Below are positions 38,449 to 46,864 of a DNA stretch of 64,000 bases, one piece after another. The stretch spans positions 186,001 to 250,000 of the forward strand of contig NZ_SOZD01000002.1 of the NCBI RefSeq assembly GCF_004519335.1, in the 5' to 3' direction. The stretch is from Jiella endophytica. Lineage in GTDB: Bacteria; Pseudomonadota; Alphaproteobacteria; Rhizobiales; Rhizobiaceae. The translations under genes and the position numbers were made by a program. How positions within the stretch are numbered: the stretch's first letter is position 1; each line of letters opens with the position of its first letter. The notes beneath the pieces were generated by a model. That model did not search any database. It saw only the letters and a program-made list of their open reading frames with translations, and had not been told where the DNA came from.

Positions 38449-38810
38449 CCGCCTTCTCCGGCGCGCCGGCGGTCGGGCGATGCCCCGCCGTCTTGCGCAA
38501 CTGCCGGATACCGCGCCGGGAAGCGGATTTTCGCCGCCTGTCCCTTTCGCAGGTCCCGGTCGCGGTCTATATCAGCGAAAGGCGGGCTGCGCGGTGCGAC
38601 AGGGGTAACATTTCCTCGGGGCCTTAGTCATTCCCAAGGGAGCTGTCCCTGCCTCGGCCCGTGGGCTGGGGCATACGGCGCCCACCTACGTTGTAGGTTC
38701 CCGGGTTCGACTTCTCCATCGGCCGGGTGGCTCGCCAGCTTTCCGAATTCAGGATGCCTATTAAGGTCCGCCCTCGCCGCGACCGAAGCGCCGCGCTACA
38801 CTCGGCGACC
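38449..38810. other. Intergenic region carrying the 6S RNA
   Basis: A 362-bp gap; the 3' two-thirds is the 6S RNA. A minus-10-like TCTATATC lies near 38567-38574, about 40 bp before the conserved RNA core, and could be its promoter. Confidence 0.5.
38611..38768 (+). ncRNA. ssrS: 6S RNA (alphaproteobacterial type)
   Basis: The sequence contains the hallmarks of alphaproteobacterial 6S RNA: a 5' TTTCCTCGGGGCCTTAGTCA start, CAAGGGAGCTGTCCCTGCCTC, the CCCACCTACGTTGTAGGTTC hairpin (ACCTAC / GTAGGT), then CCGGGTTCGACTTCTCCATC and GGCCGGGTGG. 6S RNA mimics an open promoter and holds the housekeeping RNA polymerase in stationary phase. Its place just before a 5-formyltetrahydrofolate cyclo-ligase gene repeats the ssrS-ygfA linkage known in many proteobacteria. 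Ends are approximate. Confidence 0.85.
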
Positions 38811-39383
38811 ATGACCAACGATCTTGCCGAACGCAAAGCCGCTATCCGCCGCGAAGCCCTCGCCCGTCGTGACGCGATGGACGAGGCCGAGCGGATCGAC
38901 GCCTCGCTGACCGTCGGCGACCGCGTCGCCGATCACGTCACTGCGGCGCCTGCCGTCGTTTCGGGCTTCCTGCCGATCCGCTCGGAGATCGACATCCGCC
39001 CCTTGATGATGCGCTTTGCCGACCGCCGCGCCCGGCTCTGCGTGCCGGCGATCGTCTCCGGCGAGCTGCAGTTTCGCGAGCTCCTTCGCGGTGCGCCGCT
39101 GGAGCCGCAGGGCTTCGGCACCTATGCCCCCGGGCCAGACGCCGCGGTCCTCGATCCCGAACTGATGCTGGTGCCGCTTGCGGCCTTCGACCGGCGCGGC
39201 GGGCGCATCGGCTACGGTCGCGGCTACTACGACCGGGCGATCGCCCGGCTCCGCGGCAAGGGGCTTTCGCCGATGCTGATCGGCGTCGCCTTCGCCTGCC
39301 AGGAAGCCGACTCCGTGCCGATGGACGATCACGACGTTCCGCTGCCGCTGATTGTCACGGAGGCCGGGATGATCCAGCCCTGA
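38811..39383 (+). CDS. ygfA: 5-formyltetrahydrofolate cyclo-ligase
   Basis: A 190-residue enzyme turning 5-formyl-THF into 5,10-methenyl-THF using ATP. Signatures: RREALARRDAMDEAERIDAS at the start, LPIRSEIDIRPLM, and the C-terminal RRGGRIGYGRGYYDRAIARL. ATG 38811 follows the 6S RNA directly; co-transcription with it is likely. Folate C1 flow links it loosely to the sarcosine oxidase cluster at the other end of the window. Confidence 0.95.
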   Translation: MTNDLAERKAAIRREALARRDAMDEAERIDASLTVGDRVADHVTAAPAVVSGFLPIRSEIDIRPLMMRFADRRARLCVPAIVSGELQFRELLRGAPLEPQGFGTYAPGPDAAVLDPELMLVPLAAFDRRGGRIGYGRGYYDRAIARLRGKGLSPMLIGVAFACQEADSVPMDDHDVPLPLIVTEAGMIQP

Positions 39384-39426
39384 TCGTCCCTTCCAGTCTG
39401 CCGCGAAGAGCCCGGTCGACCGTCGC

Positions 39427-39957
39427 CTATTCGTGGGCGCCGAGGATCAGCGCCCAGTATGGTTCGCCATTCGGCCCGGCTGCGGCGGCAAAGCCGATCT
39501 CGCGAACGCGCGGGTTGAGAAGGTTTTTGCGGTGGCCGGAGGAATTCTTCCAGCCGTCCATGACTGCCGGAACCGAGCGGTAGTTCCAGCCGATGTTCTC
39601 CGCCGCCGCATAGACGTCGTAGCCATAGGCGCGCACCCTGTCCGGCAGCGTGCCGTCGACGCTGTGGGAAAGATCGCCGCGCGCCGCCATCGCCCGTGCC
39701 TGACGCTCCGCCACCTGGTCGAGAACGGCGTTGAAGCGCAGCGTCGGCAGACCGTTCTGGGCGCGGAACGCGTTGATCGAGGAGAGCGCCAGCTGACGGT
39801 CGACGGGAAGGTCCCGTGTCGCGCCGACATTCACCGAGCCGAGCCCACCGGCACAGCCCGCAAGCGCCAGGGAGACCGCCAGCGCCAGCATCGCGCCGGA
39901 CATACGCCGCAGCTTGCCGGAGCGGCCGATCACCGCGCTTTTTCGCTCGTCCCACAT
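39427..39957 (-). CDS. CAP/SCP-domain lipoprotein
   Basis: A 176-residue secreted protein of the cysteine-rich secretory/PR-1 (CAP) superfamily. A lipobox LALAGC ends a hydrophobic segment (about residues 20-35), preceded by a basic region. CAP-domain landmarks: SINAFRAQNGLPTLRFN, RGDLSHS (His), AENIGWNY (Glu), and GWKNSSGHRKNLLNPRVREI. The bacterial function is unknown; roles in envelope or lipid binding have been proposed. ATG 39957 or the internal Met at MSGAML may be the start. Confidence 0.87.
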   Translation of the reverse strand: MWDERKSAVIGRSGKLRRMSGAMLALAVSLALAGCAGGLGSVNVGATRDLPVDRQLALSSINAFRAQNGLPTLRFNAVLDQVAERQARAMAARGDLSHSVDGTLPDRVRAYGYDVYAAAENIGWNYRSVPAVMDGWKNSSGHRKNLLNPRVREIGFAAAAGPNGEPYWALILGAHE

Positions 39958-40052
39958 TTCGCCCCGCTCCCCCTTGCCGCCCCCGCCTTTCGTGACGGGC
40001 CGGCCGACCTAGCTTTCGCAGTCACGCGATGATTCCAGAGGAAGGATTTTTG

Positions 40053-40694
40053 ATGATCGACCTTTACACTTGGCAAACGCCGAATGGGGAAAAGCCGGTC
40101 GTGATGCTGGAAGAGTGCGGTCTCGACTATCGGCTTCAGATGATCGACCTCTCATCCGGCGAACAGAAGACCCCGGAATTCCTGGCGATCAATCCGAACG
40201 GCAAGATCCCGGCGCTGGTCGAGACGATCGGCGGTGTGCCGCACGCCGTGTTCGAATCCGGCGCGATTCTCGTCTATCTCGCCGAGAAGACCGGCAAGTT
40301 CCTGCCGGCATCCGGCCCGGCGCGCTACGACACTCTGTCCTGGACCTTCTTCCAGGTGGGCGGGATCGGCCCGATGCTCGGCCAGTGGCATCACTTCGAC
40401 GCTGCGGCGCCGGAGAAGATCCCCTATGCCATCGAGCGCTACCGGAAGGAATCGTTGCGGCTTCTCGGCGTCCTCGACGACCGGCTGAAGGGGCGCGATT
40501 TCCTCGCCGGCGACTATTCCATCGCCGACATCATCCATTTCGGCTGGGTGCGCGCCGGCCTCTCCGGCCTGAAGAACGACAGCGCGGCAGAGCTTACGTC
40601 GCTTGCCGCCTGGGTCGAGCGGGTGGGGTCGCGCCCCGCCGCCAAACGCGCTATCGAGAAGCTCGACCAAGCCAAGCGTGCCAAGACGGGCTGA
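40053..40694 (+). CDS. Glutathione S-transferase (YghU/YfcG-like)
   Basis: A 213-residue GST-fold protein. The N-terminal thioredoxin domain contains YTWQTPNGEKPVVMLEECGL, the TPNG type seen in Nu-class enzymes with disulfide-bond reductase activity, then NPNGKIPALV and ESGAILVYLAEK. The helical C-terminal domain ends with LAGDYSIADIIHFGWV. ATG 40053 has GAGGAAGG eight bases upstream. Its TGA overlaps the next gene's ATG by one base. Confidence 0.92.
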   Translation: MIDLYTWQTPNGEKPVVMLEECGLDYRLQMIDLSSGEQKTPEFLAINPNGKIPALVETIGGVPHAVFESGAILVYLAEKTGKFLPASGPARYDTLSWTFFQVGGIGPMLGQWHHFDAAAPEKIPYAIERYRKESLRLLGVLDDRLKGRDFLAGDYSIADIIHFGWVRAGLSGLKNDSAAELTSLAAWVERVGSRPAAKRAIEKLDQAKRAKTG

Positions 40695-41515
40695 TGCGTT
40701 TTCTCTTCCTCGGTGACATGGTCGGCCGCTCCGGCCGAAATGCGGTGTTTTCCGCCCTCCCCGGCCTCGTTGCCGACTACCGCCTCGACTTCGTCGTGGT
40801 GAACGGAGAAAACTCCGCGGGCGGCTTCGGCATCACCGAGGACATTTTTCGGGAAACGCTTAGCTCGGGCGCCGATGTGGTGACCACCGGCAACCACGTG
40901 TGGGACCAGCGCGAGGCGCTGGAATTCTCGACCCGGCAGGAGCGCTTCCTGCGGCCGCTGAACTATCCGAAGGGGGCCCCCGGCAACGGCAGCGGCCTGT
41001 TCGAGGCGAAGAACGGCGCCCGGGTTCTGGTCGCCAACATCATGGGCCGGGTGTTCATGTCGCCGGATCTCGACGACCCCTTCGCCTGCGCCGACAATCT
41101 CGTCTCCGCCTGCCCGCTCGGCGAGCAGGCGGATGCCATCATCCTCGACTTCCACGCCGAGGCGACCAGCGAGAAGCAGTCGATGGGGCATTTCCTCGAC
41201 GGCCGAGCCAGCGTCGTCGTCGGCACCCATACCCATGTCCCGACCGCCGACGACCAGATCCTCGTCGGTGGCACGGCCTATCAGTCCGACGCCGGCATGT
41301 GCGGCGACTACGACTCCTCCCTCGGCATGGAGAAGGAGGAGCCGCTGAACCGCTTCGTCACTAAGGTGCCGCGCGGCCGCTTCGAGGCAGCCCAGGGACC
41401 GGCAACCATTGCCGGGCTCGCCGTCGAGATCTCCGACCGCACCGGACTTGCCGAAAAGGTCTCGGCGGTGCGCATCGGCGCGAGGCTGAAGGAGCAGCGA
41501 CCGGATTTCTGGTGA
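40694..41515 (+). CDS. YmdB/TIGR00282 family metallophosphoesterase
   Basis: A 273-residue dimetal phosphoesterase. Metal ligands appear in FLGDMVGRSGR, VVNGENSAGG, TTGNHVWDQ, DFHAEATSEK and GTHTHVPTADDQ. Bacillus YmdB is a cAMP/2',3'-cNMP phosphodiesterase affecting biofilm decisions; the alphaproteobacterial substrate is unknown. It is translationally coupled to the GST gene. In many alphaproteobacteria it follows the 5-FCL gene; here the CAP and GST genes lie between. Confidence 0.93.
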   Translation: MRFLFLGDMVGRSGRNAVFSALPGLVADYRLDFVVVNGENSAGGFGITEDIFRETLSSGADVVTTGNHVWDQREALEFSTRQERFLRPLNYPKGAPGNGSGLFEAKNGARVLVANIMGRVFMSPDLDDPFACADNLVSACPLGEQADAIILDFHAEATSEKQSMGHFLDGRASVVVGTHTHVPTADDQILVGGTAYQSDAGMCGDYDSSLGMEKEEPLNRFVTKVPRGRFEAAQGPATIAGLAVEISDRTGLAEKVSAVRIGARLKEQRPDFW

Positions 41516-41566
41516 GGCGGCTCTTTCATTTCGTTCCGCGCCGACACATCTGATGGCGGCCCGTTC

Positions 41567-41604
41567 CGCCTGACGACGGGCATCCGAGACGTTTCCGTCA
41601 GGCG
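41567..41604 (+). other. Hairpin between YmdB-like gene and terC
   Basis: CGCCTGACG and CGTCAGGCG form a 9-bp stem around a 20-base loop, 52 bp after the YmdB-like stop. It may be a terminator without a T-run or a leader structure of terC. Confidence 0.4.
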
Positions 41605-41678
41605 CATGATCCCTTCAAGGCCGCAGCCTTTCGGGATCGTGCCGACGCATTCGACCACCTCGCGCCCGTGGAGCCCCG

Positions 41679-42506
41679 ATGGCCGACATGTTCGCCTTCC
41701 TCGCCGATCCTTCCGCCTATGTGGCGCTGATCACCCTCGTGGTGATGGAGATCGTCCTCGGCATCGACAATCTCGTCTTCATCTCGATCCTGTCGAACAA
41801 GCTGCCCGAGAACCGCCGGGCGACGGCGCGGCGGATCGGCATCGGCCTCGCTCTGATCCTGAGGCTCGGCCTGCTCTCCACCGTCGCCTTCATCGTCCAG
41901 CTGACCGAGCCGCTGTTCGAGTTCTTCGGCCACGGCTATTCCTGGCGGGATCTCATCCTGATCGCCGGCGGCCTGTTCCTGGTCTGGAAGGCGACCAAGG
42001 AGATCCACCACTCGGTCGATCCGGAAGACCATAAGGATTCTATCGTCTCCAAGGCGGCGACGGTGACCATGGGGGCAGTGATCGTCCAGATCCTCATTCT
42101 CGACCTGGTCTTCTCGATCGACTCGATCATCACCGCCGTCGGCATGACCAACGAGGTCGGCATCATGGTGATCGCCGTCGTCGTCGCGGTGGTGCTGATG
42201 CTGGTCGCCTCCGGTCCGTTGTCGCGCTTCATCGAGGCCAACCCGACCATCGTCATGCTGGCGCTCGGCTTCCTGTTGATGATCGGCATGACGCTGATCG
42301 CCGACGGCCTCGGCTTCCACGTGCCGAAAGGCTACATCTACGCCGCCATGGCCTTCTCGGCCCTGGTCGAGGGGCTCAACATCCTCGCCAAGCGCAAGCG
42401 ACGGCTGGATCGCGAGCGCGCCGCAGCGGCGAAGGCGGGAACGGCTCCCGGTGAACCGGTGAAGGTGCCCGCGCAGGTGCATGGCAGCCCGCCGACGGTC
42501 ACCTGA
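41679..42506 (+). CDS. TerC family integral membrane protein
   Basis: A 275-residue inner-membrane protein with seven predicted helices. The two acidic motifs of the family are clear: [12 protein letters not shown] in helix 1 and [14 protein letters not shown] in helix 4. TerC relatives include manganese exporters that metallate exoenzymes, and tellurite-resistance proteins. The C-terminal tail is hydrophilic and basic. No known Mn riboswitch (yybP-ykoY) was recognised upstream. Confidence 0.93.
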   Translation: MADMFAFLADPSAYVALITLVVMEIVLGIDNLVFISILSNKLPENRRATARRIGIGLALILRLGLLSTVAFIVQLTEPLFEFFGHGYSWRDLILIAGGLFLVWKATKEIHHSVDPEDHKDSIVSKAATVTMGAVIVQILILDLVFSIDSIITAVGMTNEVGIMVIAVVVAVVLMLVASGPLSRFIEANPTIVMLALGFLLMIGMTLIADGLGFHVPKGYIYAAMAFSALVEGLNILAKRKRRLDRERAAAAKAGTAPGEPVKVPAQVHGSPPTVT

Positions 42507-42522
42507 GGTCGCCCGGCCCCTT

Positions 42523-42551
42523 CTTCCGGCATTTGCCGCAAATGCCGGAAG
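42523..42551 (+). terminator. Terminator-like perfect inverted repeat after terC
   Basis: CTTCCGGCATTTG / CAAATGCCGGAAG, a perfect 13-bp stem with a CCG loop, begins 16 bp after the terC stop. A poly-T tract is missing, but position and strength suit termination. Confidence 0.65.
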
Positions 42552-42664
42552 GGATCGTTGGGGAGAATTCACCAGAGGATGCCGCTCGCCACATGAGCAG
42601 GTTGCACTCGGATTGATATGGTGTCCTTATCTCGTGCGAAAAAAACGCACGGTGGAGGTGCCCT

Positions 42665-43381
42665 ATGTTGACCCGGCGGATGATCTGCGGCTGTCTCGCC
42701 GCTGCCCCTCTCGCAACGCTCGCGCGGCCGTCGATCGCAGCGGTGGACGACGCCTGCACCGTCTTCACGCCCGAACGCCAGAAGGCGCTTTCGCCCGCCG
42801 ATGCCCTGGCGCTCCTCAAGGCCGGCAACGAGCGCTTCGTCTCCGGCAAGACGACCCAGTGCGATCTTCTCGCTCAGAGCAAGGCGGCAGCCGGCGGCCA
42901 GGCGCCATTCGCGGCGATCCTCGGCTGCATCGATTCGCGCGTGCCGCCCGAACTCGTCTTCGACCAGAAGATCGGCGACATCTTCGACGCCCGCGTCGCC
43001 GGCAATTTCGTCGACACCAACATCCTCGGCAGCCTCGAATATTCGACCAGGGTCGCGGGCGCGAAACTCATCTGCGTGCTGGGTCACGCGGACTGCGGGG
43101 CGGTCAAGGGGGCCATCGACGGTGTCGAACTCGGCAACATCACAGCGCTGCTCGCGAACATTCGCCCGGCCGTCGTGGCTGCCGCCGCGGGTGGGTCGGT
43201 CAAGAGCTCGAAGGATCGCGACTTCGTCCAGAAGGTCACCGAGACCAACGTGACGCTCGCCACCCGCGCGCTTGTCGACAGGAGTTCGACGATCAAGGCG
43301 ATGGTCGAAGCGAAGGAGGTTCTGATCGTCGGCGCCGTGCACGAGATGGCGTCCGGCCGCGTCCGCTTCCTCGACAGCTAG
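42665..43381 (+). CDS. Exported beta-class carbonic anhydrase
   Basis: A 238-residue beta-carbonic anhydrase. Zinc ligands C88, H141 and C144, with the catalytic dyad D90-R92 (GCIDSR; GHADCGAV). The first 25 residues (MLTRRMICGCLAAAPLATLA then RPSIA) form an export signal with a twin-arginine start, so CO2 hydration probably happens in the periplasm. A Cys pair at 8 and 10 inside the signal could instead allow lipidation. Strong ribosome site GGAGG before ATG 42665. Confidence 0.9.
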   Translation: MLTRRMICGCLAAAPLATLARPSIAAVDDACTVFTPERQKALSPADALALLKAGNERFVSGKTTQCDLLAQSKAAAGGQAPFAAILGCIDSRVPPELVFDQKIGDIFDARVAGNFVDTNILGSLEYSTRVAGAKLICVLGHADCGAVKGAIDGVELGNITALLANIRPAVVAAAAGGSVKSSKDRDFVQKVTETNVTLATRALVDRSSTIKAMVEAKEVLIVGAVHEMASGRVRFLDS

Positions 43382-43414
43382 CGCGACGGCGTCGGGATCT
43401 CGCCTGCCGCCCTC

Positions 43415-44251
43415 TCATACGCCCGGCAGGACGATCACCGTCGGCCGGTCCGGCAACGTCGTCACCGACACAGTGAAGCTGTCCTCGCTGCGCCATTCGA
43501 CGGCGAAATCCGGAACCTTGGCGAGAAAGCGGTCGATCGGTCCGCGAAAGCGGTGCATGGGCAGGATGATCCGCGACTGCAACCGCTCAGCGATCTCGCC
43601 CATGCCTTCCTGGCTCATCGTCATGCCGCCGTCGACCGGCACCATGAGAATGTCCAGCCGGCCGATCTCGGCATAGTCCTCGTCGGTCAGCCGGTGATGC
43701 AGATGGCCGAGATGGCCGATGCACAAGCCCGCCACTTCGAAGATGAAGATCGAATTGCCGTCAGGCTCCAGCGCCCCGCCCCAGGAGCGGATGTCGGTGG
43801 TGACATTGCGGACATACATGTCGCCGAGGCTGAGCGCGTGGCGGGCCGGGCCGTCGCCGTCGGGGTTCCAGCCTCTGAGGACATGGGCGATCGCCGGGTC
43901 CGGATAGGGCGTGTTGTGGGAGGAATGCGCCTTGTTCATCGTCACGATGTCCGGCAGCACCGGCCCGGCATAGCCGGAAAAGTCGGTGGCGGCGCGGATC
44001 CCTGCCGGGCTTTCGATCAGGAAGGTGGCGTGGGTCACATAAGTGATCCTGACGTCGCGGTCGGCTGTCCGGCCCTGGAAGAGACCGCGGTCGTTCGGCG
44101 AGGCCTGGGCATAGGTGACCTCCGGCACGAGACTGGCGATCGCCCGGCACTGGCTCGGCCGCTCCCCCGGCCCGGCGCTCTGGGCGATGGCCAGTTGACC
44201 GGAGGCAAGCAGCAGCAGGAGGGCAAGCAGCCCCGCGAGACGATGGCGCAA
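43415..44251 (-). CDS. Exported MBL-fold hydrolase-like protein
   Basis: A 278-residue protein with signal peptide (residues 1-23, LLALLLLLASGQLAIAQ). The fold is of the metallo-beta-lactamase superfamily (ITYVTHATFLIESPAGIRAA; FEVAGLCIGHLGHLHHRLTD; LDILMVPVDGGMTM; ILPMHRFRGPIDRFL). The usual HxHxDH is replaced by an AHSSHN-type sequence, so one metal site may be altered. Start TTG 44251 is chosen because AGGAGGTG lies six bases upstream and no ATG is near. Substrate unknown. Confidence 0.8.
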   Translation of the reverse strand: MRHRLAGLLALLLLLASGQLAIAQSAGPGERPSQCRAIASLVPEVTYAQASPNDRGLFQGRTADRDVRITYVTHATFLIESPAGIRAATDFSGYAGPVLPDIVTMNKAHSSHNTPYPDPAIAHVLRGWNPDGDGPARHALSLGDMYVRNVTTDIRSWGGALEPDGNSIFIFEVAGLCIGHLGHLHHRLTDEDYAEIGRLDILMVPVDGGMTMSQEGMGEIAERLQSRIILPMHRFRGPIDRFLAKVPDFAVEWRSEDSFTVSVTTLPDRPTVIVLPGV

Positions 44252-44310
44252 GATGGCACCTCCTCTGCCTCAAGATCCTCGAGCGGCTAGTGACCAGCCG
44301 ACTGGCCCGG

Positions 44311-44358
44311 CCACGGCCCCTTCCAGCCACGGCCCCTTCCAGCCACGGCCCCTACCAG
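44311..44358. repeat. Three tandem 16-bp repeats
   Basis: Three adjoining copies of CCACGGCCCCTTCCAG, the third with one substitution (CTACCAG end), lie in the 225-bp gap between the MBL-fold gene start and the TPR gene end. The unit is not a multiple of three and no gene covers it. Confidence 0.9.
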
Positions 44359-44476
44359 CCGCTGCCAGAGCTGAGGCTAACCGCAACCGTGCCGTCGCCA
44401 AATCAACAAGCCGTCATCCTCCCTTGCTCCGGTCCATCGACGCGCCGGCCGCTCGCGGCAGCTCGATCGAGGATTC

Positions 44477-45094
44477 TCAAAGGTCGATGCCAGGCCTTGG
44501 CGCGTCCCGCTTCGGGTCCTCTGCAATGAGACCGCGTTCCTTCAGGAAGGGGTTGATGGCCACCGCCTCGCGCAGCTGCTTCTGGGCGAGGCGGTGACGG
44601 CCCTGGCGCATGAGGATCAGGGCGCGGCCTGCCATCGCCGCGAAATGTCGCGGCTCAAGGGCGATCGCCCGGTCGACGTCTTCCAGCGCGGCGTCGTAGT
44701 CGTCCTGCAGAAACAGAACGAAGCCGCGCTGGTTGTAGACCTCGGCATAGGCCGGCGCACCGGCCGCCGCCTCGTCGAGAAGCGCCTTCGCCCCGGCAAA
44801 GTCGTAGACGCGGCGCTTTTCCATGGCTCTTCTGACGAGATCTTCCGTCCGGCGGTCCGGCGCATGCATCCACAAACGCCAGATCCTGTCCTCGATCACC
44901 CTCGCACTCGCCTCGTCAGGCGCGGCCTTCAGCGCATCGAACAGCGGATCGAGGCCCCGCATCGCCGGGCCGGCCTCACCATCCCCTGCACTCGCAGCGA
45001 AGGCCTTCGCCGGAATCCATGCGACCGGGAGGGCGGCCGCGAAGAGCATGGCAGCGGCAAGAAGCCGGAATGCACGCATCCTTGCGAAGATCAT
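44477..45094 (-). CDS. Exported tetratricopeptide-repeat protein
   Basis: A 205-residue protein with a signal peptide (about residues 1-33, ending AKAFA). From about residue 95 to 185 there are TPR-like helices (YDFAGAKALLDEAAAGAPAY, AEVYNQRGFVLFLQDDYDAA, LEDVDRAIALEPRHFAAMAG, RALILMRQGRHRLAQKQLRE). TPRs mediate protein contacts. It is divergent from the BLUF gene with 135 bp between. Role unknown. Confidence 0.85.
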   Translation of the reverse strand: MIFARMRAFRLLAAAMLFAAALPVAWIPAKAFAASAGDGEAGPAMRGLDPLFDALKAAPDEASARVIEDRIWRLWMHAPDRRTEDLVRRAMEKRRVYDFAGAKALLDEAAAGAPAYAEVYNQRGFVLFLQDDYDAALEDVDRAIALEPRHFAAMAGRALILMRQGRHRLAQKQLREAVAINPFLKERGLIAEDPKRDAPRPGIDL

Positions 45095-45229
45095 TGCAAC
45101 GCCTCCCCGCTTGCGCCGTTTGGGTCACCGAGTGGGAGCAGTTGGCGCCCCGGACGCAAAGTCATATTGTCGTTACAGGCCGGGCTGACGATCGCACCCG
45201 ACGTCTTGCGGCCAATCAGGAGTGCGGCC

Positions 45230-45637
45230 ATGACGATCTACCGCCTCGCCTTTGTCTCCCGCCCGGCGCCCGGCATCACCGCCGCCGAGATCTCGGCCAT
45301 CGGCGAGAGCTCGGCGCGGCACAATCTGGAACTCGGCGTCACCGGCATGCTGATCCACGAGTTCAACCGCTTCATCGCGCTGCTGGAAGGCCCGCTCGCG
45401 GGAATCGAGCAGCTGATGGTCGCGATCATCGCCGACGGCCGCCATTCCGGCATCCGCATCTTCCTGCAGCAGAGCGCCGAGGCACGCAGCCTGTCCCGCT
45501 GGATCATGTGGTCGGATTTCGACCGCATGACGATGAGCGCCGGCGAGCTCGAAGTGCGTGAGGAGATCGTCAGGGCAGCACTCGCCAGCCTCGCGGAAAT
45601 CGACGCCGAACGGCATGACGGCGCGGCGGCCTCCTGA
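45230..45637 (+). CDS. BLUF-domain protein lacking photoactive Tyr and Gln
   Basis: A 135-residue single-domain BLUF protein (residues 1-95) with a helical C-terminal cap. BLUF domains sense blue light through FAD, using a Tyr, an Asn and a Gln. By direct alignment with cyanobacterial Slr1694/PixD, whose key residues are Y8, N32 and Q50, this protein has the same spacing but F8 (YRLAFVS), N32 (RHNLELGVTG) and A50 (FIALLEG). Flavin-binding framework residues remain, but both photochemical partners are replaced. It may bind flavin without light response, or act as a redox or structural module. ATG 45230 has AGGAG eight bases upstream. No effector domain is attached. Confidence 0.85.
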   Translation: MTIYRLAFVSRPAPGITAAEISAIGESSARHNLELGVTGMLIHEFNRFIALLEGPLAGIEQLMVAIIADGRHSGIRIFLQQSAEARSLSRWIMWSDFDRMTMSAGELEVREEIVRAALASLAEIDAERHDGAAAS

Positions 45638-45671
45638 CCGCACGCGACGCCGTCAGCTTCGACAGATGCCT

Positions 45672-46730
45672 TCACGTCCGCTTGGAGCCGGCGGCGATCT
45701 CCCGAGACCGCACAATGCGGTAGATCTCGCCCGCTTCTTCGATGAGATCGCCATGGGCGGCGAGAGCCTCGTCGATCTCCTCCTGCGGCACGAGACTGTT
45801 GCGGTCCCTCGTGACGTTGTGCCGGGCGATCTCGTCCGGACCGATCCTCAGAAGCGCCCTGTTGCGGGCGAGAAAGCCGGGCATGCCGTCGACCGTCCCC
45901 GCCGCGACCCTGTCGAGGGCCGCGGCGAGACGCGAGGCCGGCGCCGGCCCGGAAATCCCTGCGACGAACCGGTTCTGCATGAACAGTGCGGACCGCCCGT
46001 AGGGCATCTCGATGAACTCTTTCAGCGTCTTTTCGCGCAAGAGGTTCATCCCGGGCGCCCGGCTCCGGGAGCCTACCCGGCGCGCGTGGCCCGCGGCCGA
46101 GGCCAGCCGGGAAAGCGGCTCGCGCAGCAGCGTCGCGAAATTCGCACCGGGCATCGCCTTCTTCGCGACATCGTAGGTGAAATGCCCGGCGACGAAATCG
46201 TAAGCCGGCAGATGCTCGGTGGCGGATTTCAGCTCGGCATGGGAGCCGAGCAGCAGCGAGCGATGGAAATGTCCCCGGGCAGCCTCGTAGATCGACGTGC
46301 CGGCGGTCTTCGGAATATGGATGAACACCGTGCGGCCGCCGGAGAAGCGCCCGGACGCGATGTCACCGAGATAGGTCTTCAGCGGCTGGAGGGCGCGCTG
46401 GTTTCCGAGCCAGGCCAGCGGCGACCTCAGCCCGCCAAGGCGGGGTGCCGGCTGCCACCGGTCGACGAGGAGAACGAAGACCGCGTTCTGGAAGACCGGC
46501 TCCCATTCGGCCAACTCCGTCAGGCGCGAAAGCGGAAATCCATGCATCATGCCCTTGTGCAGCAGCACAGCCTCGGCCGGTTCACCGTAGGGCACGCCGT
46601 GCCCGAGGGCGCGCCTCAGCTCTTGAGGCAGCGAGACGGACAGGCTACCGAACCGCTCGGTCAGTTCCTCCACCGCCTCGCGGGCCTCTTTCCACAGGGG
46701 ATCGAACGTCGGAGAAGGATCCTGCGTCAA
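45672..46730 (-). CDS. Sulfotransferase family 2-like protein
   Basis: A 352-residue PAPS-dependent sulfotransferase. The 5'-phosphosulfate loop is TVFIHIPKTAGTSIYEAA near residue 133, and the 3'-phosphate loop is LLREPLSRLAS near residue 201. About 130 residues precede the catalytic domain, longer than the minimal family. It probably sulfates a carbohydrate. It is divergent from a polysaccharide pyruvyl transferase gene, 134 bp apart, suggesting a pair that decorates a surface polysaccharide. Confidence 0.85.
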   Translation of the reverse strand: MTQDPSPTFDPLWKEAREAVEELTERFGSLSVSLPQELRRALGHGVPYGEPAEAVLLHKGMMHGFPLSRLTELAEWEPVFQNAVFVLLVDRWQPAPRLGGLRSPLAWLGNQRALQPLKTYLGDIASGRFSGGRTVFIHIPKTAGTSIYEAARGHFHRSLLLGSHAELKSATEHLPAYDFVAGHFTYDVAKKAMPGANFATLLREPLSRLASAAGHARRVGSRSRAPGMNLLREKTLKEFIEMPYGRSALFMQNRFVAGISGPAPASRLAAALDRVAAGTVDGMPGFLARNRALLRIGPDEIARHNVTRDRNSLVPQEEIDEALAAHGDLIEEAGEIYRIVRSREIAAGSKRT

Positions 46731-46864
46731 AGCCTGGTCATTTCATCGGTTGGTGAAGGCCCGTGGCCTGAGGTCGGGCGACGGCGCCGAACAGCCGCTG
46801 CCGGCTGGCCGGCAGCGGCTTGTGGCCCGGGGGTTCGGAGGCTCGTCGAGCAGTCATTGGGCAG

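Noticed and set aside
41516-41678. Manganese riboswitch (yybP-ykoY) before terC
   Set aside because: A hairpin is present but the conserved motif bases of that riboswitch could not be found.
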